A DNA stretch of 64,000 nt, taken from positions 2,127,518-2,191,517 of the forward strand of contig NZ_LMDH01000001.1 in assembly GCF_001425755.1 (NCBI RefSeq). The letters run 5' to 3'. Source of the stretch: Aeromicrobium sp. Root344. Its GTDB lineage: Bacteria; Actinomycetota; Actinomycetes; Propionibacteriales; Nocardioidaceae. This document shows, piece by piece, positions 52,835 through 61,736 of the stretch (the stretch's first letter is position 1; each line of letters opens with the position of its first letter). The notes below the pieces were generated by a model, which was given only the letters and a program-made list of their open reading frames with translations, had not been told where the DNA came from and did not search any database. Both the position numbers and the translations under genes were made by a program.

Positions 52835-54226
52835 ATGGCCAAGAACCTCGAAGAGTCCATCGCAGCAGCCGGCAGCGCCCACACCCTCCTGTGGGAGTCG
52901 CAGTCACCGCCGATCGTCAGCACGCCGGTGACTCCTGAGTTCACCAACTGGCGCGACGAGCAGCTTGCCTGGCGCCGTACCTCTGTGCTGTTCGACCAGT
53001 CGCACCACCTGGCGGACCTCAACATCAAAGGCCCGGACGCCCTGAAGCTCATCCAGGACACCGCGGTGAACAGCGTCGAGTACTTCCCGGTCGATGCGGC
53101 GAAGCAGTACGTTGCGGTCACCGAGGAGGGAAACCTGATCGGCGACAACATCCTCTTCCGCAACGAGGAGGACGAGTTCCAGGCCGTCGGCATCCCGCCG
53201 ACCATCAACTGGCTGCAGTACCACGCGGAGACCGGCGGATACGACGTGGAGATCTGGCGGGACAACCCGTCATACGCCCGAACCGGCGACCCGGTCGTCT
53301 ACCGCTACGAGGTGCAGGGGCCGGGTGCCATCGACGTCATCCGGGACGTGCTCGGCGAGGAGCCGCCCACCGTCAAGTTCTTCCACGGCGCCCGCTTCAC
53401 GATCGCGGGCAAGACCGTGCGCGCCCTTCGGCACGGGATGGCAGCCGAGCCCGGCTTCGAGTTCGTCGGACCCTGGGCGGACCGCGATGCGGTCGTGGGC
53501 GCGATCCTCGAGGCAGGAAGCAGGCACGGGCTCGTGCAGGTCGGCGGCCGCGCCTATCTGACCAACTCGCTGGAGTCCGGCTGGCTGCCCCGGCCGCTGC
53601 CGGCCTTCTACGCCGGCGAGAGCAGCGCTGGCTTCCGGAGCTGGCTGGACGCCGACGAGATCGACGCCACCGTCTCCCTCGGGGGCAGCTTCTACTCCCC
53701 GCAGGTCGAGGACTACTTCTTCTCGCCCTATGACGTGGGCTACGGCCGCATCGTGAAGTTCGACCACGACTTCATCGGTCGAGCCGCGCTCGAGCAGCAG
53801 GTCGCCGCCGGACGTTCCGAGCAGAACCGCAAGGTGACGCTCGTGTGGAACAGCGACGACGTCGAGAAGGCCTTCGGGTCGATGTTCCGCCCCGGCATCG
53901 GCGCCAAGTTCATCAACCAGCCGATCGCCCACTACGCGACCTACCACTACGACCGGGTCGAGTCCGAGACCGGAGCCTATCTGGGTCGCTCCTTGCACAC
54001 CGGATACTCCGCGAACGAGCGCTCGATGCTGTCGGTCGCCGTCGTCGACGCCTCGGTCGCCGAGCCGGGCACCGAGGTCACCCTCGTGTGGGGCGAGCCG
54101 ACTCCGTCGTCGAAGCCGGCTGTCGAGGAGCACGTCCAGGTGAAGATCCGCGCGACGGTCCAGCCGGCGCCGCTCGTGGCCAAGGCGCGCGGGGAGTACC
54201 GATCCAACACCACCGTCGCCGGCTGA
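52835..54226 (+). CDS. THF-dependent O-demethylase, LigM/DesA (GcvT-fold) family, copy 2
   Basis: A 463-residue paralogue of the protein at 37095, sharing [40 protein letters not shown] with PGFEFVGPW, LESGWLPRPLPAFY, and VGYGRIVKFDHDFIGRAALEQ. I chose ATG 52835, with GAAGGA 7 bp upstream; frame is open 81 bp further. It would transfer a methoxy methyl to THF. It lies directly before metF and purU, so methyl-THF is recycled by the same operon. Divergence from copy 1 suggests different substrates, for example vanillate versus syringate or 3-O-methylgallate. Confidence 0.9.
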   Translation: MAKNLEESIAAAGSAHTLLWESQSPPIVSTPVTPEFTNWRDEQLAWRRTSVLFDQSHHLADLNIKGPDALKLIQDTAVNSVEYFPVDAAKQYVAVTEEGNLIGDNILFRNEEDEFQAVGIPPTINWLQYHAETGGYDVEIWRDNPSYARTGDPVVYRYEVQGPGAIDVIRDVLGEEPPTVKFFHGARFTIAGKTVRALRHGMAAEPGFEFVGPWADRDAVVGAILEAGSRHGLVQVGGRAYLTNSLESGWLPRPLPAFYAGESSAGFRSWLDADEIDATVSLGGSFYSPQVEDYFFSPYDVGYGRIVKFDHDFIGRAALEQQVAAGRSEQNRKVTLVWNSDDVEKAFGSMFRPGIGAKFINQPIAHYATYHYDRVESETGAYLGRSLHTGYSANERSMLSVAVVDASVAEPGTEVTLVWGEPTPSSKPAVEEHVQVKIRATVQPAPLVAKARGEYRSNTTVAG

Positions 54227-54289
54227 CGGCCTTCGTCCCTCGTCAACGCGCAGAGGCGTCGCCTCCCGCAACTGGAAAGGAATAGGAAC

Positions 54290-55180
54290 GTGTCACACAT
54301 CCCATCCGCTGAACACGCCACCGCCGCCCTGCGCCTGATGGACGGCTTCTCCCTGGAGATGACCGGCAAGGACCTCGCTGGGCTCGAGGAGGCGCGCGTC
54401 TCCGTTCCCCCGGGGACCCGGGTCAACGTGACCTTCCTCGGCAACGAGGATCTCGAGATGAGGGTTGCGGCCGCCGCCGCTGTCGCCCGTGCCGGGTTCG
54501 TCCCGGTCCCGCACATCTCCGCCCGCCGGCTTGTCTCGCAAGCCCAGCTGGAGGGGTTCCTCGATCGGCTGCAGGCGGTGGGGGCCACGGATCACGTGTT
54601 CGCCGTCGGTGGGGACCCGTCCATTCCCGAGGGTCCCTACCCCGACGCGTTGTCGGTCATCCGTTCCGGAGTGCTGCAGCGCCATGGAGTGCAGGAGGTG
54701 GCGATAGCCGGCTACCCCGAAGGCCATCCCGAGATCGCCGACGAGGTGCTGTGGGAGCACCTGGAGGCGAAGCACGCCGCGCTGACGGAGCAGGGTCTGG
54801 CGACCGTGCTGCTCACGCAGTTCGCCTTCGACACCGGCCCTGTCACGGCGTGGATCCGCGAGGTGCGCTCGCGAGGCATCGATGCCCAGATCCGGATCGG
54901 GACTCCTGGCCCAGCCGGCGTGAGGCGGCTGATCTCGTTCGCGCGCCGCTTCGGTATCGGCGCGAACGCCATGATCGTCAAGAAGTATGGGTTCTCCCTG
55001 ACCAACCTCATGGGAACCGCAGGACCTGAGCGCTTCATCGGAGGTCTGTCGACCGAGCTGGACGCCGAGCCGGCTGCGGGCGACGTCAAGCTGCACTTCT
55101 ACACCTTCGGCGGCCTGCCGGCGACGTCGGAGTGGGCCCGGTCGTACGTCGCAGACATCCAGCGGCAGGAGACGGCATGA
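54290..55180 (+). CDS. metF: Methylenetetrahydrofolate reductase family protein
   Basis: A 296-residue MTHFR-fold protein: FSLEMTGKDL, VNVTFLGNEDLEMRVAAAAAVA, FVPVPHISARRL, HVFAVGGDPSIPEGPYPDAL, AGYPEGHPEI, LLTQFAFD and RIGTPGPAG. The PHISAR and GYPEGHP motifs follow the form seen in demethylase-linked MetF proteins rather than housekeeping MetF. The expected role is oxidation of methyl-THF to methylene-THF, the reverse of methionine synthesis. GTG 54290 has AAAGGA 8 bp upstream. It overlaps purU by ATGA. Confidence 0.9.
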   Translation: MSHIPSAEHATAALRLMDGFSLEMTGKDLAGLEEARVSVPPGTRVNVTFLGNEDLEMRVAAAAAVARAGFVPVPHISARRLVSQAQLEGFLDRLQAVGATDHVFAVGGDPSIPEGPYPDALSVIRSGVLQRHGVQEVAIAGYPEGHPEIADEVLWEHLEAKHAALTEQGLATVLLTQFAFDTGPVTAWIREVRSRGIDAQIRIGTPGPAGVRRLISFARRFGIGANAMIVKKYGFSLTNLMGTAGPERFIGGLSTELDAEPAAGDVKLHFYTFGGLPATSEWARSYVADIQRQETA

Positions 55181-56052
55181 CGCTGCACACGACCGAGATG
55201 CGCGATCACGCGTGCCTCATCGTCCACGGTCCTGACCAGCTCGGCCTCGTCGCCGCGATCTCGAGCGTGCTGACCGGCAACAAGGCGAACATCGTCTCGC
55301 TCGACCAGTACACCGACGATCCCGATGGGGGAGCGTTCTTCCAGCGCGTCGTCTTCCACCTGGACGGACTCACGGCCGTGATGCCGGACCTCGAAGCGGA
55401 GATGGACGAGACGCTCCGTCCGTACGGCATGACGTGGACGCTCACCGACCAGTCCGTACCGAAGCGCATGGCCATCCTGGCCTCGACCAGCGACCACTGC
55501 CTGCTCGACCTGCTGTGGCGGCACCGGCGAGGGGAGCTGCCGGTGACCATCCCCATGGTGATCTCGAACCACACCAACACCGCCGAGGATGTCCGTTCCT
55601 TCGGCGTTCCCTTCCACCACGTTCCGTCGCAGGGGCCGGACAAGACCCAGGCCGAATCCGAGATCCTGCGACTGCTCACCGGCAACGTCGACTTCGTGGT
55701 CCTGGCGCGCTACATGCAGATCCTGTCCGAGGACTTCATCGACGCACTCGGCGTCCCCGTGATCAACATTCACCACTCCTTCCTGCCTGCCTTCATCGGG
55801 GCCGGACCCTACAAGGCGGCCAAGGAACGTGGGGTGAAGCTCATCGGCGCCACCAGCCACTACGTCACGGCCGAGCTCGACGAGGGACCGATCATCGAGC
55901 AGGACGTCGTGCGGGTGACGCACGTCGACACCGCAACCGACCTTCAGCGGCGAGGCGCCGACGTCGAGCGAGCCGTCCTGTCCCGTGCGGTGACGTGGCA
56001 TGCGCAGAACCGCGTCGTCCGGCACAGCAACCAGACAATCGTCTTCCAGTGA
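55177..56052 (+). CDS. purU: Formyltetrahydrofolate deformylase
   Basis: A 291-residue PurU: N-terminal ACT domain (LIVHGPDQLGLVAAISSVL), then a formyltransferase-fold domain with ISNHTNTAE (catalytic Asn nearby), RYMQILSEDFIDAL, catalytic His in INIHHSFLPAFIGAGPY and Asp in ELDEGPIIEQD. It releases formate and free THF from formyl-THF. It closes the C1 route LigM-like, MetF, FolD, PurU, and replaces the ATP-forming formyl-THF ligase often found beside ligM. The ATG overlaps the metF stop. Confidence 0.95.
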   Translation: MTLHTTEMRDHACLIVHGPDQLGLVAAISSVLTGNKANIVSLDQYTDDPDGGAFFQRVVFHLDGLTAVMPDLEAEMDETLRPYGMTWTLTDQSVPKRMAILASTSDHCLLDLLWRHRRGELPVTIPMVISNHTNTAEDVRSFGVPFHHVPSQGPDKTQAESEILRLLTGNVDFVVLARYMQILSEDFIDALGVPVINIHHSFLPAFIGAGPYKAAKERGVKLIGATSHYVTAELDEGPIIEQDVVRVTHVDTATDLQRRGADVERAVLSRAVTWHAQNRVVRHSNQTIVFQ

Positions 56053-56111
56053 TCCCACGCCGACCCTGCAGCGGCGCAGTGACACCGGAAGTGTCCCAGG
56101 GAGCATGAGCC

Positions 56112-58091
56112 GTGCTCGATGTCTTGGTGCTCGACAACCACGACTCGTTCACGTGGAACCTCGTAGACCTCCTCGAGTCGTGCCCGGACACCCGGTGCCA
56201 CGTTGTTACCAACGACCAAGCCGGGTGGACGGCTGCTGAGCTGGCGCACGTCGACGCCGTCGTCATCTCCCCGGGGCCCGGCCATCCTGCGAACCTGCGC
56301 GACTTCGGCCATGGAGGCGCCGTCATCCGTGCGGTGGAGGAGATGGCGATCCCGACCCTGGGGGTGTGCCTGGGTCACCAAGGGATCTGCTCTGCTCACG
56401 GGGCTGAAGTCGTCACCTACCCTGAGCCTCACCATGGCCGGCGTAGCGACATTGAGCACGATGGCACGTCGCCGTTGTTCCACGCGATTCCTCGGCAGTT
56501 CGGCGCAGTCCGCTACAACTCGCTGACAGCCATGGGGGTCACGAGCCCACTGCGTGTCACGGCCTGGTGCGGGGACCTCGTCATGGCCGTCGAGCACGAG
56601 TCGCTCCCCATCTACGGTGTCCAGTTCCACCCCGAGTCGGCTGGCAGCGACGACGCGGGACGGCAGGTCGTGCACAACTTCCTCGCCCTGGCCCGGGCGC
56701 GCCAAACCCAGGGACAGCCCTGGCGCCGTGAGCGCAAGGTCCGTGTCGAGGCGTCGACCGTCGACTTCGACGGTGATCTCTCAAGGCTGCAAGAGCGCTT
56801 CGCCGAGGGAGCGCCGTCGTACCTCCTCGAGAGTGCTGCTCCGCGAACGGACGAGCCGATGCGGTCCCACGTCGGCGTCTGCGGGCCGCACTGGATGCAG
56901 GCCGTCGCCGAAGTCTCCGGGTTCCGGCTGGAGTCCGCGCAGGGGGTGCGGGACCTCCCGGGCGGTCTCCTCGACTGGGTCGAGGACCACGCGACTTCCT
57001 GGAAGGCCAGCCACACATCGGGGACCATTCGGTGGGCGATCGCCGTCCCGTACGAGACCACGGACCCGACGTGTCCTACGAGGGCCCTGTACTGCGACCG
57101 CACGATGGACTACGACCACGAGACCGGTCGACTCATCCTTCAGGCCGTCTGCAACGACGACACCGCGGCGGCAGCCCGGCGGTGGATCGAGGAGGTGATC
57201 CGCTTTTGCACACGACCCGAGAGTGCTGCGCGGAAGGACACCACAACGCTGGCCGGTTACCGCCTTGAGCTTCGCGACAGCGAGCAGGACTACATGCAGA
57301 AGGTGGCAGAGGCGAAAGAGCACATCCGCAAGGGGGAGTCCTATGAGCTCTGCCTCACCAGCAAGGTCGAGATCGTGGGGGAGCGGCGGCCCTTCGAGCT
57401 CTACCGCGCGCTGCGCGAAGTCTCGCCGAGCTTTTTCGCGGCTCACCTACGCTTCGGGGACTTCTCCATTGTCTCCAGCTCGCCCGAGCGGTTCCTGCGT
57501 GTCGACGATGGGCGCTGCATAGCCGAGCCCATCAAGGGCACGCGACCGCGCGGGCGCACACCTCAGGAGGATCGGGCGCACCGTGATGCCTTGCTGGCCA
57601 GCGAGAAGGACCAAGCGGAGAACCTGATGATCGTCGACCTCACCCGCAACGACCTGCGCCGCGTGTCCGTGCCGGACAGTGTCGTGGTCGAGCGTTTGTG
57701 CGACGTCGAGGCACACCCGACCGTGTTTCAGCTGACCAGCTCGGTGGCCTCGGTGCTCCGGGAGGGGACGACGATCTCGGAGCTGCTCGAAGCCGCGTTC
57801 CCTCCCGGCTCAATGACCGGTGCGCCCAAGGTCCGCTCGATCGAGCTCTTGTCGGAGCTGGAGGACGGCCACCGCCGGGGGTACTACTCCGGGACAATCG
57901 GGCATCTCTGTTCCGACGGCCGCCTAGACCTGTCAGTCGTGATCCGCGCCATCGTCGACGACGGCGAGACCATGTCGTACGGCGTCGGCGGTGCGGTGAC
58001 CGCCCTGTCGGATCCGTGGGAGGAGTTCGCCGAGCTGCTCGCCAAGTCGGCGGCGCTCGCGCAGGCGCTTCGCTGCTCGTTACCCGGTTGA
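56112..58091 (+). CDS. pabAB: Aminodeoxychorismate synthase, fused PabA-PabB
   Basis: A 659-residue fusion. The N-terminal glutamine amidotransferase (about 1-200) has NHDSFTWNLVDLL, nucleophile Cys in GVCLGHQGIC (about 86) and VQFHPES. The C-terminal chorismate-binding domain has the PabB-diagnostic PIKGTRPRG, where anthranilate synthases have PIAGTR, plus LMIVDLTRNDLRR, GSMTGAPKVRS and GYYSGTIGHL. It makes 4-amino-4-deoxychorismate for p-aminobenzoate and folate. GTG 56112 has GGGAG about 9 bp upstream. It lies 59 bp after purU, so folate precursor supply is linked to demethylation. No pabC lyase gene is in the window. Confidence 0.94.
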   Translation: MLDVLVLDNHDSFTWNLVDLLESCPDTRCHVVTNDQAGWTAAELAHVDAVVISPGPGHPANLRDFGHGGAVIRAVEEMAIPTLGVCLGHQGICSAHGAEVVTYPEPHHGRRSDIEHDGTSPLFHAIPRQFGAVRYNSLTAMGVTSPLRVTAWCGDLVMAVEHESLPIYGVQFHPESAGSDDAGRQVVHNFLALARARQTQGQPWRRERKVRVEASTVDFDGDLSRLQERFAEGAPSYLLESAAPRTDEPMRSHVGVCGPHWMQAVAEVSGFRLESAQGVRDLPGGLLDWVEDHATSWKASHTSGTIRWAIAVPYETTDPTCPTRALYCDRTMDYDHETGRLILQAVCNDDTAAAARRWIEEVIRFCTRPESAARKDTTTLAGYRLELRDSEQDYMQKVAEAKEHIRKGESYELCLTSKVEIVGERRPFELYRALREVSPSFFAAHLRFGDFSIVSSSPERFLRVDDGRCIAEPIKGTRPRGRTPQEDRAHRDALLASEKDQAENLMIVDLTRNDLRRVSVPDSVVVERLCDVEAHPTVFQLTSSVASVLREGTTISELLEAAFPPGSMTGAPKVRSIELLSELEDGHRRGYYSGTIGHLCSDGRLDLSVVIRAIVDDGETMSYGVGGAVTALSDPWEEFAELLAKSAALAQALRCSLPG

Positions 58092-58142
58092 TCAACTCAT
58101 GGATCGTGTGAGGGATGGTGACAGCGCGTGACGCCGAGAGAA

Positions 58143-58183
58143 ATGTGCATTATTCTGCGCATCGAGTGTACGATGGTGCACAT
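58143..58183 (+). promoter_or_regulatory. Putative promoter/operator before the VOC gene
   Basis: ATGTGCA (58143-58149) and TGCACAT (58177-58183) are exact inverted arms around a 27 bp centre. TACGAT (58168-58173) is a possible -10 box. The VOC gene starts at 58214 with AGGAGC upstream. The XRE-cupin regulator next to it is a candidate binder. Confidence 0.4.
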
Positions 58184-58213
58184 CGGATGCCATCGATTCC
58201 ACAGGAGCTCTCC

Positions 58214-58645
58214 ATGACCGACGCACATCGCCCGCCGTTCCACCTGGCCATCCCGGTGCACGACATCGAGGCTGCACGCCACTTCTACGGTCGGGTGCTG
58301 GGCTTCGAAGCCGGGCGCTCGGACACGCGGTGGACGGACTGGAACGTCGAGGGCCATCAGGTCGTGACTCACGAGGTCGACCATCATCAAAATGCCGTTG
58401 CTGGCACGAACCCGGTGGACGGCCATCAGGTGCCTGTACCTCACTTCGGCCTCGTGCTGGAGGTCGACCGCTTTCAGGAGCTGGCGGCTCGTCTTGGCGA
58501 CGCAGGCGTCGAGTTCGTGATCAAGCCGTACGTCCGGTTCGAGGGCGAGCCGGGGGAGCAGTGGACGATGTTCTTCCTCGACCCGTCGGGGAATGCTTTG
58601 GAGTTCAAGGCATTCCGAGACCTGTCCCAGCTGTTCGCAGTCTGA
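58214..58645 (+). CDS. VOC-superfamily (glyoxalase/dioxygenase-fold) protein
   Basis: A 143-residue single VOC domain. The first module is [27 protein letters not shown], with metal-ligand His in FHLAI; the second starts near [22 protein letters not shown] and ends [17 protein letters not shown] with the metal Glu (LEF). The ligand pattern (His, His, Glu) is complete, so it binds a metal. Family members include lyases, isomerases and extradiol dioxygenases, usually of two modules for the last. ATG 58214 is set by AGGAGC. It is followed after 27 bp by the XRE regulator. The substrate is unknown. Confidence 0.88.
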   Translation: MTDAHRPPFHLAIPVHDIEAARHFYGRVLGFEAGRSDTRWTDWNVEGHQVVTHEVDHHQNAVAGTNPVDGHQVPVPHFGLVLEVDRFQELAARLGDAGVEFVIKPYVRFEGEPGEQWTMFFLDPSGNALEFKAFRDLSQLFAV

Positions 58646-58672
58646 CCTGTCAGGGCTCCAGAAGGTGACGAG

Positions 58673-59299
58673 TTGAACTCCCCAGAGCAGTTGCCCGACG
58701 ATGCCGCGAGCCTGACTGGCGACGGGTCGATCGCCGAGGACTTCCTGGCACAGATCGGATCGCGGATCCGCGCACTGCGACAACAGCGAGGGTTGACGAT
58801 GCAGCAACTCGCCGACAACGCGTCGATCAGTCGGCGTCTGTTGACCCAGATCGAGCACGGGCAGGCCAACCCCAGCCTCGTGGCGATCACACGGATCGCC
58901 CGCCAGCTGGGTACGGACTTCACGTCCTTGCTCGACGGCGCAGCTGACTCGCCGGGCCCCGTCGAGGTGTTCGGCTCACAGGATCGAGTCCTGGTCTGGA
59001 CCAGCGCGGCGGGCAGCACCTCGCACCTGCTCGTGGCAACCAGCCCCCGACGCACCGCAGACCTGTGGCTGTGGCACCTCTTGCCAGATGACGCCTACCA
59101 GGGGCGCGCCGATCCGAGTCATTCCCAGGAGCTCTTCTACGTGATGGACGGGGTGCTGACCATCAGGACCGGAGATGTTGAAGTCGATGTTCCCGCAGGC
59201 AGCGCCAGTCGCCTGCAGAGCGATCGGACGTACTCCTATCACAACCACGGGAGCGACCCCGTCGTGTTCGTCCGGACCGTCTCACTCAGCGCCAGCTGA
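58673..59299 (+). CDS. XRE-family regulator with C-terminal cupin sensor
   Basis: A 208-residue protein: an XRE helix-turn-helix at about 27-85 (IGSRIRALRQQRGLTMQQLADNASISRRLLTQIEHGQANPSL; core TMQQLADNASISRRLLTQIE) and a cupin at about 110-205 (HSQELFYVMDGVLTI, VDVPAGSASRLQSDRTYSYHNHG). Such regulators sense a small metabolite in the cupin. The start is TTG 58673, with GAAGG upstream. It may bind the inverted repeats before the VOC gene or the double operator at 60072-60113; neither can be proven here. Confidence 0.9.
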   Translation: MNSPEQLPDDAASLTGDGSIAEDFLAQIGSRIRALRQQRGLTMQQLADNASISRRLLTQIEHGQANPSLVAITRIARQLGTDFTSLLDGAADSPGPVEVFGSQDRVLVWTSAAGSTSHLLVATSPRRTADLWLWHLLPDDAYQGRADPSHSQELFYVMDGVLTIRTGDVEVDVPAGSASRLQSDRTYSYHNHGSDPVVFVRTVSLSAS

Positions 59300-59343
59300 C
59301 CCTACAAATCTCCGCCTGCCGCATGCGGAGGAAGGAATGTGTC

Positions 59344-59997
59344 ATGAAGGTCTTCCAGATCGGTGCTGCCGGCGGTATCGGCCGCCGGCTGTCCGAGCTC
59401 CTCATCGCCCGCGGAGACGTGGTGACGGGAATGCATCGCAAGCCGGAGCAAGCCGCCACCATCACGCAATCAGGCGCCGATGCCGTCGTCGGCGATCTGA
59501 TCGCCGATTCGGTTGAGGAGCTTGCCGCCAAGCTCGAGGGGCACGATGCCGTGGTGTTTTCCGCGGGGGCGCACGGTACGGGCCGGGAGAACACGACCCT
59601 GATCGATGGTCGCGGCGTCGAGAAGGCTTCGGCCGCTGCGCAGATCGCCGGCGCCACGCGCTTCATCCTCGTCTCAGTCTTCCCGGACGCCGAGCGCGAT
59701 GCGCCTCCCAGCGACGGATTCGAGCACTACATGCGGGTCAAGAAGGCAGCCGACGTCCATCTGGCCGGCACGCCGCTCGACTGGGTCATCGTGCGGCCGG
59801 GTGTCCTCAAGGACGAGCCCGGTGATGGCCGCGTCACGGCCGGGCCGGCGGTCGAGTATGGAGACGTTCATAGAGACAACGTCGCAGCGTTGATCGACGC
59901 GATCTTGCACGAGCCTCGGATCAGCCGCACGATTCTCGAGGTGACGGACGGTCCGGTGCCCGTCGCCGCCGCCGTCTCCGCACTTCTCCAGATCTGA
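59344..59997 (+). CDS. NAD(P)-binding oxidoreductase (atypical SDR, YwnB-like)
   Basis: A 217-residue atypical SDR. The Rossmann motif is FQIGAAGGIGRRLSELL, followed by VVGDLIADSVEELAAKLEGHDAVVFSAGAHGTG and RFILVSVFPDAERDAPPSDGFEHYMRVKKAADVHL (key YMRVKKAAD, the family equivalent of YxxxK). DWVIVRPGVLKDEPG is typical of this subfamily. ATG 59344 has GGAAGGA 8 bp upstream; frame extends 21 bp further. Members act as NAD(P)H-dependent reductases or as stress proteins. Its role beside the VOC gene is unknown. Confidence 0.85.
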   Translation: MKVFQIGAAGGIGRRLSELLIARGDVVTGMHRKPEQAATITQSGADAVVGDLIADSVEELAAKLEGHDAVVFSAGAHGTGRENTTLIDGRGVEKASAAAQIAGATRFILVSVFPDAERDAPPSDGFEHYMRVKKAADVHLAGTPLDWVIVRPGVLKDEPGDGRVTAGPAVEYGDVHRDNVAALIDAILHEPRISRTILEVTDGPVPVAAAVSALLQI

Positions 59998-60060
59998 CCC
60001 TCAGGAGGAGGCCGGGCGTGTCCGCACGCCCGCGGACCGGCGGGCACGGCGCCCTCGTTC

Positions 60061-60113
60061 TTGTCCGACATCGCGTAATACCGTATGCTCAATAAGCGCG
60101 TAATACGGTATGC
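60061..60113 (+). promoter_or_regulatory. Promoter with double operator CGCGTAATACsGTATGC
   Basis: -35 TTGTCC (60061-60066), 17 bp spacer and -10 TATGCT (60084-60089). CGCGTAATACCGTATGC (60072-60088) covers the -10 box and CGCGTAATACGGTATGC (60097-60113) starts at the expected transcription start. The copies differ at one base, are 25 bp apart, and each holds an ATAC(C/G)GTAT palindrome. This is a strong repressor-controlled promoter for the aldehyde dehydrogenase gene. Confidence 0.7.
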
Positions 60114-60165
60114 CGACCGATTTCGATGTGACCTTGCCGCTCGGCCGCACGACAGGAGTGAATGT

Positions 60166-61641
60166 ATGGACGTATCTATCGCTGAGGAAGAGACCACGAT
60201 CCGGCCGGTGGACTTCAGCGGCCCGTACGGCGTGCTCATCGACGGCGCCGTCGTGGCGACGGACGAGGCGTTCGACGTGCTCAACCCGGCCGACAACGAG
60301 GTCATCGCACGGGCGCCACTCGCGACTACGGACCACATGGAGCAGGCCGTCGGCGCTGCCAAACGCGCGTTCCCGGCCTGGGCCAAGCTGACAGCTGATC
60401 AACGCGAGGCGTACATCGTCGAGTTCTTCGAGGCCCTCGAGGCCCAGAAGGAGGATTTCATCACCCTTCTCTCACTCGAACAGGGAAAGCCGCGCTACAG
60501 CCAGGCGGACTTCGAAGTGAACCTTGCGAACCCGTGGGTCCCCGAGACTGCGAAGTCGAGGTTGAAGGACGTCGTTCTCGAGGAGGATGACGATCGCCGA
60601 GTCGAGCTCCGTCGGACTCCCCTGGGAGTGGTCGGAGCGATCATTCCCTGGAACTACCCGTACCTCCACGTCCTCTGGAAGACAGTGCCGGCACTGATCA
60701 CCGGCAACACGGTCGTCCTGAAGCCGTCGCCGTACACGCCGCTCTGCGCACTGAGGATTGGTGAGCTGGCCGCTCAGGTCTTTCCCGCGGGAGTGTTCAA
60801 CATCGTGACAGGTGGCAACGAGCTCGGACAGGTCCTGACCGAGCACCCGGACGTGGACATGATCACCTTCACCGGCTCAACCGCAACGGGGGCTAAGATC
60901 ATGGCCGCCTGCGCCCGCAGCATCAAGCGTGTGACACTGGAGCTGGGCGGAAACGATCCCGCAATCCTGCTGCCTGACGCCGACTGGAGAGATGCGGTCC
61001 CCAAGGTCTTCTGGGCCGCCTTCGGAAACTCGGGGCAGTGGTGCATCGCCGCAAAGCGCATCTACGTACACCGTTCGTTCCATGCGGACTTCGTCAACGC
61101 GATGGTGGAGTATGCGAAGACGCAGAAGGTCGGAGACGGGATGGACCCGTCCAGCGATCTTGGACCGGTCAACAACCGCATGCAGTACGACAAGCTCCGG
61201 GACCTGTTCGCCGACATCAAGAAGAACGAGTACAGCGTGCCGCTCGGCGGCATCATCGACGAGACACATGCGGGCAACTTTGTTCCGATCACGCTCGTCG
61301 ACAACCCCCCGGACGACAGCCGAGTCGTCCAGGAAGAGCCGTTCGGCCCGGTCGTGCCGATACTCGCGTACGACGACGTGGACGAAGTCGTCGAGCGAGC
61401 CAACGACAGCGTCTTCGGTCTCGGCGCCACGGTGTGGGGAAGAGACCTCCAGGGTGCACTGGACGTGGCCGACCGCATCGCGTCGGGCAATGTGTGGATC
61501 AATGGCGGACAGAGCCACCCGACCAATGCTCCGTTCGGGGGCCACAAGCAGTCCGGCCTGAGCGTGGAGCACGGGGACGAGGGGCTCGCCTCACACACCA
61601 ACAACAAGACGGTTGTGATCCTCAAGCGACCCGCGTCGTAA
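60166..61641 (+). CDS. Aldehyde dehydrogenase
   Basis: A 491-residue NAD(P)-dependent aldehyde dehydrogenase: IIPWNYPYLHVLWKTVPALITGNTVVLKPSP (key IPWNYP and KPSP), FTGSTATGAKI, catalytic Glu in LELGGNDP and catalytic Cys in FGNSGQWCIAAKRIYVH. EEPFGPVVPILAYDD and APFGGHKQSGL close the active site. ATG 60166 has AGGAG 8 bp upstream. It would oxidise an aldehyde to an acid; a benzaldehyde such as vanillin, made by the VAO-type oxidase, is a reasonable but unproven substrate. A very strong terminator follows. Confidence 0.92.
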   Translation: MDVSIAEEETTIRPVDFSGPYGVLIDGAVVATDEAFDVLNPADNEVIARAPLATTDHMEQAVGAAKRAFPAWAKLTADQREAYIVEFFEALEAQKEDFITLLSLEQGKPRYSQADFEVNLANPWVPETAKSRLKDVVLEEDDDRRVELRRTPLGVVGAIIPWNYPYLHVLWKTVPALITGNTVVLKPSPYTPLCALRIGELAAQVFPAGVFNIVTGGNELGQVLTEHPDVDMITFTGSTATGAKIMAACARSIKRVTLELGGNDPAILLPDADWRDAVPKVFWAAFGNSGQWCIAAKRIYVHRSFHADFVNAMVEYAKTQKVGDGMDPSSDLGPVNNRMQYDKLRDLFADIKKNEYSVPLGGIIDETHAGNFVPITLVDNPPDDSRVVQEEPFGPVVPILAYDDVDEVVERANDSVFGLGATVWGRDLQGALDVADRIASGNVWINGGQSHPTNAPFGGHKQSGLSVEHGDEGLASHTNNKTVVILKRPAS

Positions 61642-61664
61642 CGAGACAAAGCCCTGTACGAGCT

Positions 61665-61702
61665 GTGAGCTCCCGACCTCAAGCGGTCGGGAGCTCACTT
61701 TC
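61665..61702 (+). terminator. Rho-independent terminator after the aldehyde dehydrogenase gene
   Basis: GTGAGCTCCCGACC (61665-61678) and GGTCGGGAGCTCAC (61685-61698) form a perfect 14 bp stem with a 6 nt loop, followed by TTTC. It starts 24 bp after the stop codon. This is the clearest terminator in the window. Confidence 0.85.
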
Positions 61703-61736
61703 ACAACTGAGTCTCGGGAGACCAGACAGGACCAAC

